Positions 46,276 to 58,938 of a DNA stretch of 64,000 nucleotides are shown here, piece after piece. The DNA comes from Torymus aiolomorphi. Taxonomy: Eukaryota > Arthropoda > Insecta > Hymenoptera > Torymidae. Both the position numbers and the translations under genes were made by a program. Numbering within the stretch: position 1 is the first letter of the stretch; every line of letters starts with the position of its first letter. Under the pieces are notes generated by a model. The model worked only from the letters and a program-made list of their open reading frames with translations, was not told the origin of the DNA and searched no databases. The stretch spans positions 88,123,948 through 88,187,947 of the forward strand of contig CM070873.1 in the NCBI GenBank assembly GCA_036365515.1. Direction: 5' to 3'.

Positions 46276-46728
46276 CTTGATTTTTATGTTTGTATTGTCG
46301 CGTGATTTTTCACTTGATTAGTCACTTGAGAAATCGCGCCAAATCATCACGTGAGAAATCACGTGAGAAATCAAGTGATAAATCATATGATTAATCACGT
46401 GATTTTTTTTCGCCAGGGTCGGAATCGGCGTTGTCTATTGCATTTAGATTGCGTATAAACATTCTCCTGTATATTTGCTATATTGCCTATAGTTTTTTGA
46501 TTCGCTGTAACCTTTTTTAAAGAATCGCATCCTAAGTGTTTTGTGTTTTACCAAGGTACTTCCATAAGAACCCGTGTATAAGAGTTGAACTTTGAAGTTG
46601 AATAATTTCATAACCGAGTTGACAAACGATCTGAAATTTCGCACACTAATAGAAAATCAATCGAAGAACAAAAATATTAAGTTTCTTGAATGACGTAACC
46701 TTTTTCATTTCGGTATCGAACCTCCTTA

Positions 46729-47353
46729 TAGTGTAGGAGCCAGAGGGGTTTCCGTAGCCTTTTCAAAAGGCAAGCTGACACCAAGTGTTTTTTTATGTAT
46801 TTTTTCATGCTGTATCCGAATTTCTATGGTGGATTGTTTAAAAAATCCGTCTTTGTTATAAACAATTTATTGCAAAAATATTAAATTTTCGACTTTTTTA
46901 TAATAAAAAAAATACTATCGTATTCTTCAGGTCATTTTAAACAAAAAAGTCTGTTACAAGTTTTGCGTAAAAGTGCATCCCAAAGCCGTAAACAATTCTC
47001 AAAGTTTTAAAAAACGCACTGATGTCGGGCGCCGTCGCCGCCAAATTGTACACACACGCTCATTTTCTTAAACTTTGAGAATTTTTTGCGGCTTTGGAAT
47101 CCACTTTCATGAAAAACTTGTAGGAGACTCTTTTGTTTAAAGAGGCCTGAAGAATACGATAGTATTTTTTTTTATTACAAAAAAGTCGAAAATTTAATAT
47201 TTTTGCAATAAATTGTTTATAACAAATAAAGACGGATTTTTTCAACAATCCACCATCGAAATTCGGATTCAGCATGAAAAAATACATAAAAAAACACTTG
47301 GTGTCAGCTTGCCTTTTGAAAAGGCTACGGGAACCCCCCTAGCTCCTACACTA
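46729..47353. mobile_element. 625-bp fold-back MITE with TTA target duplication
   Basis: TAGTGTAGGAGCCAGAGGGG pairs with the complement at the right end. Long arms (AAAAGGCAAGCTGACACCAA against TTGGTGTCAGCTTGCCTTTT) run to a GC-rich centre near 47030. TTA flanks both sides (46726-46728 and 47354-47356). PIF/Harbinger-like target. The open frames in it are arm artefacts. Confidence 0.85.
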
Positions 47354-47477
47354 TTAAGCAGTCCATTTTTGAACCGTGAGGTTAGCGCACGAGCGTAGCG
47401 AGTGCGATAAACACGGTGCAATAATCGACTACTTAGGTCACGGATAGTCGTGACCTAAGTGCGGACTTAGGTCACAC

Positions 47478-47712
47478 CGTGCTATAATAGTACATTTCGA
47501 TACTTGCGCACTAGTTTCGATAGGTATTTTATACCACGAGAGCCGAAAAATCATGCCAAAGTTGTGATTTTGAGGTTTATAGTGATATAATAGTACATTT
47601 CGACACTGGTGCGGAAGGTGATGATTTACTTCATGTGACGTTTCGAACGGTATTTTATACCACGAGCGCCGAAAAATCATACCAAAGTTGTGATTTTGAG
47701 GTTAGAGTGCTA
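47478..47712. repeat. Tandem duplication, about 110-125 bp unit
   Basis: TATAATAGTACATTTCGA...TATTTTATACCACGAG...GCCGAAAAATCAT...AAGTTGTGATTTTGAGGTT occurs twice in succession (47480 and 47587). The preceding 47430-47475 has TTAGGTCACG/CGTGACCTAA palindromes. Confidence 0.75.
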
Positions 47713-47714
47713 TA

Positions 47715-49310
47715 AAAAAATTTTTCTCAAATTTCAACATAGATCGTAAAACATCATTTTAAACATTTTTTTGTCTCGAAATTTTTTTTCTCCGTATAAA
47801 GCTTTCTTTATGAAGAAGTAACAAATTTTGGTTTACGAAGTTCTCATTTTGTTGAGTTATAAAAACATCGCAAACGACTCAGAACCTATTGATTCAAATA
47901 AAGTCGAATTTACGGAGTACAGGGAATCAAATTATAATATTTTCACATTCGACACGAAAAACGTGCCCAAGATGGAAACAGTAATTATTATTACAAGACG
48001 CAGAATACATATAATAGGTAGAATATTAGAATGTACATGAGGAATTGTATACAGATTATTCACAGTTAGATGGTTAAACAAATTAAAAAGAAAAATTTGA
48101 AGGCACACCTCTATCATCAATTGTTTCTCGTTCTTTAGGTTATACAATAAACAAGAAAATTTTCGAACTCTCGAAAATGGTCTTGTGACACGGTTTTAAA
48201 AAAGAATCCATTTTTCTTATATGGAAATTTAACATAAGAAAAATATAAAAAGATGATGATAGAAATCTCTTTCTCATCTCATTAGATATAATAAGTATAG
48301 ATAAATCAATGATTAAATTACTGTGATATCAATTTTTGGATGGATAATACGTTACGGGCAGAATACAGTGAATAAAATAAATAAAATTGCTTCCGATAAG
48401 AGGGTGATTCTCGCACGGGTGTAATTACAAACACCCGTGTGAAGATCATCCTCTTCGCTTACATGTATCGGAATTTTGTTAATATTGTGAGCGAAACCAG
48501 CTCTTTTTTAATAGTATAGGGAACACAAAGATAGAATGATTTGCGAATGCGCCTTCATTCTCGCATGCTCTCAAATAGTGTATAAAACAATAACTTTGCA
48601 CGCAAAACAAGCACGAAAAGGCGAGTTCTGCGCGTGCTCGAGATTTTTTTGCCCCATGATCGGAAAGCGATTACTCCCGGTGGGCCCGCTACTCAGGTCC
48701 AAAAACGCGAAAATCATGCCTGTTGCATCTATCTGCCTTCCGCTGCCTAACGGCGCTTGAAAATCGGGATGGTATTTTTTAAATACTTATCTCTATGTAG
48801 TCATTCTTGCAGTCCGAATTCACTGCTGGTTTTTTGTAGTTCCCACTTGAATTTTGCCATACAGTTTTTCTGTATCAAAAACTAAAGCACGTAAGTTTAC
48901 GGAAGTCTTATTGAAAATGAATACTTTAGCTAGATCTCCTGATGCTCTCAATTATAATTCTAATCCTATGTCTTTATGATTTGTATGATTATACAGATTT
49001 TTAAATTAATTATTATTCGTAAAAAAGTTTTTTAAAAGGACCTGACAATTCAGGCTTTAAGCGGTATACATATGTCACAGCAAAAAAAATGAAGTTAAAA
49101 GTGGACATAAATGTATGAACGGAGATGCGTTGCTGCTTCGATGTAGTGTTACATTTACGACTTATAATACTTGCCTTCAGATATCGTGCTTTCTACCAAG
49201 GATAGTGTCTCACCTCCCGGAAAAGGATTTTGACAGGGTCTTACAAAATTATTTTTCGTAGCGTAAGAAAACGATAAAAGTCTTTGATTTATCTTTAAGC
49301 GCATCTAACT
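47715..49310. other. Mostly unassigned sequence with one strong hairpin
   Basis: Open frames at 47828-48040 and 48536-48760 have no family resemblance. A hairpin is at 48391-48461 (see separate entry). Nothing else recognised. Confidence 0.35.
48391..48461. repeat. Near-perfect hairpin, arms of about 30 bases
   Basis: AAGAGGGTGATTCTCGCACG with GGTGT pairs with ACACCCGTGTGAAGATCATC with CTCTT across the 8-base loop AATTACAA. Confidence 0.7.
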
Positions 49311-50195
49311 TATCTCTACTGAAAAATCTTAGGTGAGATTTTAGGTCACTTCTGAGGTGAGATGGTAAAAATCTCACGCCAAAATGTCACCTTAGATTTT
49401 GCTCCAGATGCTGCAGAAAACTTACGTAAATTAAAAATCATCTTCTTGAGTATTGGAAATTACCTCTTACGATGCTTTACTCCCCATATGCACTGAAAAA
49501 AAAATTTCGTCAATTCAACTAAATAAATTTATTTGAATTCCATTCAGTCAATTTAAATAAATATGTTCTTGAAATAAATACTAAATATTCAAGTTTAATA
49601 AATATTTATTAGAAAATCTCGATCATTTAGTAAAAATAAAATTTATTAAAAATAACTAAAGCTTTAATAAAATTAAATTTATCATTTGCTAAAATTACAT
49701 AAAAGAGTTTTTTAAATATAATAAACCAATTTATTTAAAAGAAATAAATACATTCTAATAAATAATTACTTAAAATTCATAACTAATTTATTATAATATA
49801 CCGAATACGTATTTCTAAATGATTGATTATTTACTTGTATACGGATGATTAAAATTGATAAATATTTATTAAATTTTACAGAATATTTAATTACTAAAGT
49901 AGAAAATTTATTACGTTCAAATAAACAATTTGTGAAAACAATATTTTTATTAACTATACCTGATAAAATTAATTTCTAAATATAATTAAATATTTATTTC
50001 TATACTACTATTCATTTATTAGTAATAATTCTGATTTCAATACTAATAAATATTTTTGGACATTTGTGCTAATACCAATTTACATTGATAAAATATTTTG
50101 TTACTTTTAATACAAGTATTTTTAGAAACGAATAATTATTTATTAGTAATCGGAAATATAATTTGGTTGAATCAGAAAAATCTGGATTTAAAATT

Positions 50196-50196
<1 letters not shown>

Positions 50197-50260
<64 letters not shown>
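50197..50260. repeat. (TA)n microsatellite
   Basis: About 64 bases of uninterrupted TA inside Y2. Confidence 0.95.
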
Positions 50261-50264
<4 letters not shown>

Positions 50265-51079
50265 ATTTCAAGACATACTTTTTTTTTAATTTTACTACAT
50301 TTTAGTTGAATTTTTGAAATATTTTCTCAGTATAATTATTTCGGAAGATCTATTAAGTAAATATTTTCTTAACTGAAACAATTACTGAGTAATCTGTGTA
50401 CTTATTTGCAATAAATGCTTTATTATTGTAAAAAATTTTATTCAAATGTCTCTGATAAAAGTTATTTCTAAATATAAGTAAATATTTATTTCATTGAATA
50501 AAAAAATTATTTTAAACTACATAAATACACTGACATAATAAATATTTATTCAAAATAATCGTAAACAACTCACTTTTTAAATAATTATTCCTTTAATAAT
50601 AATAATTATGATTTCAATAGTAATAAATATTTTTGCACATACATGCAAATGCAACTAAATTATTATAATATTAATAAACATTTATTGCAAATAAGTACAC
50701 AGATTACTGAGTAATTGTTTCAGTTGAGAAAATATTAACTTCATAGAACTTTCAAAATAATTATACTGAAAAAATATTTCATAAATTCAACTAAAATTTA
50801 TTAAATTTTAATACAGTATTTATTCAAATACTAATTTTTAAATACTTATTCGAATCAGCCAAATCTCTGTAGTTAGTAATTACATATTTATCTATACAAA
50901 ATATATATTTGTTAAGTTCACAAACTGTATCAATAATAAATGGGTATTCATTTCTAAAAATCTATGTATTGAAACTAATACAATATTTTATAAATGTAGA
51001 TTAATATATACTCAAGTCAAGTAATTAAAATTTAGATAAATAAATAATTGTCCGCTTTTACATAATCAATTTTATGTAT

Positions 51080-51631
51080 TAAGGACGTTCTCCGAGAAAA
51101 CGATTTTCTTGTGATTTTCCTGAAACTTGCAGAAAATGTTTGATTTTTAGTCCTTAGTACATGCTTCAAAGCCCCACGTCCAAAGCGGTATTCAAAATAA
51201 AAATATTTGACTTCAAAGTTTCAGCGTTAACATGGGATCGCTATCTAAGCTCGTTGGAAAAATACATTTTAATTTACTGTAAAAGAAGTTTTCTTTGTGA
51301 TTTTTTGTCAACCATGGGATATAAAACAAGAAATCGAGAGGAATAATATGGTATAATTTTCAATATGGCAAGCGGTATTAATTTCGGAGACATAGCGATA
51401 TAAAGACATAGCGATATAAAAAACAACCATGTTATTTGTATATCTATATATAGTCACACCGTGTAAGTGGTATTTATTTAAAATATCGTATTGACATCTT
51501 TTTTCTTACGTCGTCATTTTTTATTATTTTTAGAGTAGTGTATAGAGACTCACGAGGGTTTCCATCATAAATAATATTTTTAGATCACAATTTTTGCGAT
51601 ATTGATGAAGTTGAGCCAGAGAACGTCCTTA
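51080..51631. mobile_element. Nested TIR element, AAGGACGTTCTC ends
   Basis: TTAAGGACGTTCTC at 51078 and GAGAACGTCCTTAA ending about 51633 bracket about 550 bp inside Y2. No open frame of note (a 61-codon frame lies inside without homology). Confidence 0.6.
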
Positions 51632-52152
51632 AACAAATATTTATTTGGCACAGAGAAATATATAATTACTAACTACATAGATTTTGTTAATTTCAATAAA
51701 TATTTAAGTAATAGTACTTGAATAAATACTGTGTTTAATTTTAATAAATTTCAGTCAAACATATGAAATATTTATTAAAAAAATAGATTTCTACCTTATC
51801 AACATTATGTTTTTTACTTCATTACTCGGTTTTTCATTAGGCTTATGTATTGAAAAATCATTCAATTTATAGAAAAAAAACATCTTTGACATCTATAAAT
51901 TATAATAATAATAAAAGTATTATACAAATAAATTTCTAACCCTTGTTTGTGTAAAGATCTGAAATCGATTTTCCATAAAGTATTAAAATTAGTTGTATTC
52001 AATAAATATTGATTACGTTTTTATTTTAATAACTATTGTTTAGATAATAATAACAATCATACTTTTGCTTCTAAATTCTTCCTAAAACCAATAAAGTATA
52101 TTATTCGCATATTAATAAATGCACGTTATATACGAACATCGACTGCGTCTTT

Positions 52153-52230
52153 ACAAGCGTGCGATAGCGTAATGGATAGCGTGTCTGCGTACTAACTCGA
52201 GCGACCCGGGTTCGAATCCCCGTTGGATTT
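52153..52230 (+). repeat. tRNA-Arg-like segment in Y2
   Basis: TAGCGTAATGGATAGCGTGT (A-box and D-arm), then GGGTTCGAATCCC, a perfect B-box with a paired T-stem. The 5' side GCGTGCGA and 3' side CGTTGGA do not form a full acceptor stem. Related to the two E1 copies. Confidence 0.6.
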
Positions 52231-53699
52231 TTCTCTGCGATTTTTTTCAAATATTATTAATTAATTAATGTGTACTATACTTAATGCGTTTCTTAGAGAA
52301 AACGTACAAAATCAACATATAATTTGTTTTCATCACTTCTGTAAAAGAAAAATACTTTAGTGTGTTGTGTGTCGATAAGGTAGGTAGCGAAAATTTCAAA
52401 CTGGAATAGAAAAATAAGTAATAAATATTTGTATTTAATAAATACATGTCTGTTTCAGATCAAATAAAAATAATCAGTTACAATACTGTAATTGACATGG
52501 AGAGACCAACTAATAAATAAGTGAAATAGTATAATTCAGCAAATATTTTTAATTTTACTTTTTTATTATTTTATTAATTGTAAGAAATATTTAAAACAAG
52601 TAAATCTTTGTTTCGTTTTAAACTCTTGAATAGTATAATATAAAGTACAATTATTAATATTTAAAAAAACATTTCGATCTCTTCCGCATTTCTTAAATTT
52701 AATAAAATAAATTTTGTATGCAATTAAATAATTAGTTGATTTAAAGTCACATCTATTTTAAATGAATAAATATATAATAATTTTAATTAATACGATTTGC
52801 TGGTTGTTTTACATGAAAATAATAAAATATTTATTGCAAGTTAATTAATAGTTTCTTAAATCTAATAATTGGAAATTTAAAACAAATAAGTAATTGTTTT
52901 AATTAAGATTATATTTTTTTAATACTAATAGATAGTTAATTTAATACTTGCATATATTAAAAGTCACAAAATATATTATACATAAAAGTAAATATTTTCT
53001 TAGTTGAAATAATTAAGAATTTTAAATTAACTAAATAATTTCTCAAATCAAAATAATATTTTCCTTATATTAATAAATAAATATTTATTATAATGAGTGC
53101 GTACATTTAAATTAACAAAATATTTAATTAGTACAAATAAATCTTTACTTAAGTCAATTATTAGAACTTGTTAAATTAACTAAATAATTACTCATTTTTA
53201 CTAAATCTATTGCCACTATTTAATAAATATTTATTTAATATAGATAAATATTTCTTTAGCATAAGTAAATAAATTTTGTTAAGTTAAAGAAATATTTAAA
53301 TAGTAGTATTCTAATAAATAATTTATTAGATTTTAAGAAAATTTAGTTGATTTCAAGAAATATTTTTTTCAGTATGAGCTCAAAAATACATGTTTAGAAG
53401 CATTTTACACAATTTTTCAATTTTTAAAAAATTACATGAGATCTCACCTCAAACATCACCTGAGATCTCATGTACCAATCTAAAAAAAAATGAAAAGTTG
53501 TATAAAATGCTTCTAAACATGTATTTTTGAGCTCATCTGGGGGGTAAAACATCCTAAAAGGTAATTTCCAATACTGAAGAAGCTGATTTTTAATTTACGT
53601 AAGTTTTCTGCAGCATCTGGAGCAGAATCTCAGGTGAGATTTTGGCGTGAGATTTTACCTGAGATCTCAGCTGAGAAGTCACCTGTGATAACTTAAGGG

Positions 53700-55200
53700 A
53701 TTTTCGACAAAATACAGCCCTCCTTCTTACATGTCTTTTAACATTTGCATATATTTTAGATTAGCTCATACTCTGGACTTTAGCAAAAATCGACTCTCAA
53801 AGCCTCGTCCAAGTCTTTGTCGGAAAATTGATATTAGAAAATTTTTTCGAGCTGACTTATACTGAAAACATAATACTTAACATAAAACGGATCAATTGTC
53901 TTCTTATTTGAATGGCATTCTAATGTAAATAAAGCATTGTCATGTCATGTCAATATTTCTACATGTACGTAAGGATAGATGTAAAGAGTGAGAAATAAAA
54001 AATGGGAAAGAAAGCTGATCTCTATATGGCTGAGTGCAGAGCGAATACCGAGAAGAATTCGGCGGCAGCGGCAAGCGACAAAGTAGAGCGAAAGGGTCAG
54101 AACTCAGAAGCGGCTATAAAGCGGTGCAGCAGAAGGAGTGAATGGGGAATCGGTGCAAATAGGTCAGTCGCACCCACACGGGGGGCAGCGCGAGTCGCGC
54201 GGATGTCTAGCGACTAGGGGAAGGCCACGGCCGTGAGCTAAAGGAGCGATATATATGTATTATACGTTCTCGCACACATTTGGCGAATAATCCCGCAACC
54301 AAGTAACGGTAAGCCACGCTCATCGGAATTCGCACACTCGTCGCTCGCTCGCGGCTACGGGTCCATTGGGTCAGCGTCCGTCGGCGAGTTCCACATTTTA
54401 GTTACCGTCTCTCGAGACTTTGTCAGTCACTCCGTCATCCTTCCTTTTCCCTTATTCCTTTTTCCTTCTTGCACCTTTTCGTTATCCTTGTGAACTTTGA
54501 GTTATTGCTTACTTTACATATTTTGTACTTAACAAAATTAATAACAAAGTTATTTATAAAATTGTAATTGAAAAAACTAATTTATTGATAAAAAATTGTT
54601 ATAAATTGAGACTGGCTTCAATAATAGTTTAGGTATCTTAATTTTAAAAGTTATTTTACATTATCTTAATTTCTATGGATGAAACAAATACTTGTAACTT
54701 TGGGAGTATAAATTTCAGTTATTACAACATATGTGCGAGATAAATTTTTCAGCGCATCTTAAATAATAAATAAATCAAATATAAATAAGGATTACAAGTA
54801 AAAAATGTTTTCTATACATACATCTATAGCGATTGTCATTAAATACTCAAAGATATAATCAGCTCAATAACAATGATAATTTAAAAAGTTAACTATGCTT
54901 GTCATAATTAAATAGTCTTGAAATATTACACGCAAGTTACATAACTAAAAAATAAAGTCTTTAAAATGTACATATTATGAATCTTTAGCTTTTTGCCACA
55001 AGCAACTCCACCTAAGCGACATTATTTGCGACGGAAATTTAATTAATAATCATTTGCTGCTTGTATTGTTTGAAAATCATCTACCTATTTGCATTCACAT
55101 GAAATGTGAATTAGGTGCAACAATATTTGGTTCATTATGTATACATATGTATATTCTTTTGCATTAGGAAACTTGGCTTTTTTATAATGAAAACTATGAA
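53700..55200. other. Gene-free sequence with one GC-rich island
   Basis: 54040-54420 is GC-rich; a 71-codon frame at 54002-54217 is Ala/Arg-rich without family resemblance. The rest is AT-rich. A TTTATT at 55202-55207 reads AATAAA on the minus strand and could be the poly(A) signal of the Spaetzle-like gene, giving a 3'UTR of about 580 bases. Confidence 0.35.
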
Positions 55201-55790
55201 TTTTATTAAAAAAAGTTAGTATTGCCGCTGTAGGGATAGTTGGAATCTATTTACTCGTTTGGCTCGTTCATTCGCTTAACCGTGACATTATACATCTATA
55301 TACGGCTGATTTTTCTCGTGGAACGATTCATATTGTAGATCGAGGGAAGACGGCGCTGCTCGTGTGTACATAAACGCAGAGCTACACCGGTGCTTGGGAT
55401 ACATTGCGAATGGGTTAGAGCGCAAGTATTTGTGGGTCAAGTGCGCGCCATTCGTTTGCATAAGCGCCGGCGGCGGGCGTCTCTCGTGTATACTTACTCA
55501 CTCCGCGCCGTCGCGTTCGCGCGAACGCGCGTAAAAGGAAGAAAGGAAGCCGATCGAACGGGGCCGATGAGTCAGACGACTCGTCCTCCGTATGCGGAAG
55601 TCACGACTCACTCGATATTCGGGGCCGGCGCCTCGTGCCATGAGAGATGGAGCAGACATGAAATATGTACAACGCGATTAGTCGGCTCACTCTCCTTTCT
55701 TCCGGGCCGCGAGCTCGCCGCCAAACGTCGCGCGCTGCCGAACGGAGCCGCGCGCGCCGCGGGGGCGAGCGCCCGGAGCCGTCGCGGGGA

Positions 55791-58001
55791 TTAGAAGGGC
55801 GGCACGGCCAGGCTCTCGGACGTCGGCGCGCCCGAGCCCGCCGCGTTCTTCGGCTTGCAGACGCAGCCGCTCTCGACGAGCACGTAGTCCTGGCCGGTGA
55901 GCGTCACCGGGCCCAGCGGGATCACCAGGAAGAGGTAGGGCACGTACGTCTGCGTGCACTCGCCGTGGACGATATCGCACTCCTTGGACCTGCAACAGAC
56001 GGCCGGTGAGACAGCTGTGCCTCGCAACGGGGGAGCGCCGGACGTGGCCCGATACTCACTCGCAAACCTCGAAGACCACCTGCTGCAGCAGGTCCGGGAA
56101 CTTTTGGACGATGGTCACCGGCTGGCCGCTCGTCAGACTGACGCCGTACATCGGCGCCGTGGTGTTGTATCTCGTTTTGCAGAGCCGCGACGGGGAGCCG
56201 CACGAGTCCTTGGCCGAGAATGCTCGCGCTGAAACGAAGGTGCGCGGGGATTGTTAGCGTTATTACATAAACGGGCCAGATTCAGTGGGACGACCTGCTC
56301 CGGTAACCAGCATCGCAGCAGCAGCAGCCGCTTTGCCGATTACACTCGAAAGCAGACTGCCCGCTGTCCCGTTATTACGCTATACCGCGTCGCGCGTACA
56401 CGCAGCTGAGAGTCGATAACTGTATAGGCTGCGAGACTCGCCTTACGTATACGCCTCCCACTTTGCGCGACACTTTGCTTTCCCGTCTTTTTCAAAATCT
56501 TGACCCTTTACTTTCCCGTAACTAACTGACATTCTACCAAATCCGTATATACCTTCAATAACTTGCTGAATGCACGTCTTCAAGATATAAAGAAAAATAT
56601 CGTTATAACTTTATAGCTGAAATTCACGGTACACTAAATGAACCATTTCACGACTCGTTAGCGAGGTTTTATGGAATCATTCTCTTCGAGCGAAAAAGTC
56701 GTTGATTACGAATAAACCGTGATCAGTCGCTACGAGAAAACTATAATTTAAGCGTTATAATCTTACAGCCCTCGATTATTGTACAGGTTGGTCACGCAAT
56801 GAAACCGATACGGTTTGAGCAAAAGTGATTTTCACGTAAATGTTGAAATAAATATATAGAGCACAGAATCGAGCTATAGAGTTTGTAGTAGGAAAAAGTG
56901 GAAATCTACACAGCGAAGCTACCGCTTCAAGAAGTAAGCCAATAGAGAGACACATACGCGCGGGAGGATCGGCTGAAAAAGCGCGAACGAAAAGCGGTTT
57001 TCGTGTCATAAGGACAGAGCCGCATATAATCAAGATTGTGAGCGTCTCTCTCTCTCTCTCTCTCACTCGGGCCGTCGCGCCGTGTTGTTAGTCCCGCGTG
57101 GGAATAATTGCACCTGGCACTTGTGCGCCGGGCGCGGCCCACTTCAATTTCCAATTGAGCGAGCTCTCGCGTAACCTGCACGCACAATTATTCAACGCTC
57201 TCCTTTCGTCTTAACTTGAACTTGAACTTTCGGATCGCTTTTTTCTTCCTTCCGCAATTCTGTGAATTCTAGATTTTATCCTATAGTCGTAGTGAATGTA
57301 CATCTTATATATTATAATCATGATTTTTTACTGTGGATTAATGTTATCTATCTGCATTCCCGCCGCGTACATCTATAATCAAGTTCTCCTTTCTAAAGCG
57401 GCTTCAACTATGCCCGTGGTGCTTTGTTTGAAAAGTATTTTGAAAAATGACGACACAGTTAACCGTTCAGAGTGCAAGGAGGTTCTAAAAATTTGACCCC
57501 ATTCAACTCTTTACATTGCGCGATTATAAACGGACGCTGATGGTTTTTGCGAGAGTACATATATATAAAGGCAATGGACTGGCAGAGGTAAGAGATGAGA
57601 GTTTGTGCTCTTACCAGATCGTGAGCTGGCCGCTATGCTGTAATCGCCCTGGGCTGCCTTGTAGTTGTTCAGAAGCGCCTGTCTGGTTAGTTCCGGATCG
57701 ATTGTGTGGGGTTGCTGATAGTGCCGGCCTGTTCGACTGTTTCCTGACCAGAGGCTTTTGAAGTTCCTCGCTATGGCTGACCTATAAGAGTGTTAAATTG
57801 AAATGGCACGAAGTGTAATGGATAAACGAAAAATAGATAGCCTTACGTGGGATATTGCATGTTATTGGGACCTAGGCAATCGATGGAGTCCGTGAGGGCG
57901 TCTCCCCAGACATATTTCAGTCCCAGGCCAGTGCCCTCGCACCTTTTCGCTGCCTCGGCGCCGCTCGCCACCAGCACCAGCAGCGCTAGATAGCTGAACA
58001 T
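55791..58001 (-). CDS. Secreted Spaetzle-like cystine-knot protein (4 exons, 229 aa)
   Basis: Exons on the minus strand: 58001-57847, 57781-57615, 56228-56060 and 55989-55791 (stop TAA). Introns are 65, 1386 and 70 bp, all GT-AG with phases 2, 1 and 2 that join in frame. Residues 1-17 (MFSYLALLVLVASGAEA) are a clear signal peptide. Residues 18-105 form a pro-region with Cys21 and Cys42. R-S-A-R at 106-109 is a furin-type site just before the C-terminal domain. That domain has seven cysteines (117, 124, 163, 168, 175, 206, 208), an N-glycosylation sequon at Asn129, and the motifs DLLQQVVFEVC and VESGCVCKPK. The Cys spacing, QQVV-x-x-x-C and the terminal C-x-C are the Spaetzle/neurotrophin-like pattern. 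Known role of the family: proteolytically activated ligands for Toll receptors in immunity or development. The exact paralogue is not assigned. An ACAG acceptor abuts the ATG, implying a 5'UTR intron whose upstream exon I could not place. Confidence 0.85.
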
Positions 58002-58930
58002 CTGTAAACGAGAGCGTTTTCGCTTTTTATTATACTTTCGACCCCGCACCTACGTGTGTATGTGTGTGTGCACGTGTGCTTGGAAGCGCCACGGGCTTCG
58101 AACCAGTTTTACGTCCTTTTCGAGGCCCGCACGTCTTTCGTTTTTTAATTGCCCTCCGGCATTTCTACCTCGCCACTCTATCACTGCAGAATGCCAGTGC
58201 ATTTTTTACTCTGCAACTCAATTTTACTTAAGCTACTTAATTGCTTGAAAAAACGATGGTTTTCCTTTGATTGAGTCATTTCTCTTGAGGCTATATTTTT
58301 ACGATTTATAAAAGAAAAATGGAAATTTTCTGCGGCGAAATGTGCAAAGATGAAATTTGATAATAATTATTTTTTAAGCAGTTGCTACATCTTGATAAAT
58401 GCGGAAAGCATAAAGTATTTTTCTATATGGCAAATTAAGCCAGCGCGTTGTTTTGCTGCGCTATACGACTGCTGCGAATTAGCTCTGAAATTACACGTTA
58501 CCGTTTTCAACAGGCTAGTCTCCATTGCCGTACAACTACATTCAAGCCTTATTGTGGAAAGTTATCTTACGCTTATACGTCAAAGGAAGTCGCGAAATTG
58601 CATAATTCCGCAGAAGCCAACGTCCTGCTAAATTTCCGGATTCCCGTTATGCATTACATTACGGGGTAGAAGAGGAGACAAGCCGCACCAAGTCGGTATC
58701 CAAGTCTCGGGATAGGTAACTAAAAAGGCAACCGAGTGTGTGCATATGGGTGTATGTGTGGCGATCCTTTTTTAAGATTAGCGTAAGCCTATACTTAGTC
58801 CCTCGGTTTTATTGACTTTGTCGCGTTTTGCTCAGACATAACTGAGCTCTTGATGACTTTACACTTACTATATACCATATACTTGTAAATTCACAAGCAA
58901 GCAAAAGGCTGCATAGTGTTGATAACGAGC
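58002..58930. other. Upstream sequence of the Spaetzle-like gene
   Basis: Begins with a splice-acceptor-like CTCTCGTTTACAG on the minus strand directly before the start codon. Short open frames at 58054-58669 have no homology-like features. Probably a 5'UTR intron. Confidence 0.4.
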
Positions 58931-58938
58931 AGATTGTA

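Larger units (their letters stand above)
44819..46418. mobile_element. Element E1, CCCTGGCGAAAA ends, TCACGTGA arrays, tRNA-like arms
   Basis: CCCTGGCGAAAA at 44819 and TTTTCGCCAGGG ending 46418 are flanked by TC (44817-44818 and 46419-46420). About 110 bp inside each end, TCACGTGA, TCACATGA or TCATATGA occur repeatedly. Further in, both arms carry an inverted pair of tRNA-like segments (45037-45110; 45990-46065) and then ACTGGTAAAGTAGAAATC / GATTTCTACTTTACCGGCAC (45297; 45789). The right arm contains an extra insertion of about 115 bp (46160-46275) with the Helitron-like hairpin. No coding capacity. Confidence 0.82.
49491..53374. mobile_element. CACTG-ended element Y2 (non-coding, 3.9 kb)
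   Basis: Left end CACTGAAAAAAAAATTTCG; right end TTTTTTTCAGTA (last base changed from G); TG flanks both sides (49489-49490 and 53375-53376). The interior is a dense AT motif (AATAAATATTTATT, AACTAAATAATT) like that of Y1 but with a different consensus. It contains a (TA)n run (50197-50260), a nested TIR element (51080-51631) and a tRNA-like segment (52153-52230) followed by GTGTCGATAAGGTAGGTAGC (52370). Confidence 0.8.
49318..53690. mobile_element. Inverted-repeat element with GTGAGAT motifs, split by Y2
   Basis: The left part (49318-49490: GGTGAGATTTTAGGTCACTT, AATCTCACGCCAAAAT, CTGCAGAAAACTTACGTAAA) recurs inverted at 53526-53690. A second palindrome (53378-53540) with GAGCTCAAAAATACATGTTT arms contains ACATGAGATCTCACCT. 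Y2 is inserted near its left half. Confidence 0.65.

Noticed and set aside
54002..54217. 71-codon Ala/Arg-rich frame
   Set aside because: Composition follows the local GC island; no splice sites or homology support it.
55390..56257. Several plus- and minus-strand frames over the Spaetzle-like gene
   Set aside because: They are shadows of its GC-rich exons 3 and 4 in other frames; the spliced frame is the one with a signal peptide and cystine-knot pattern.
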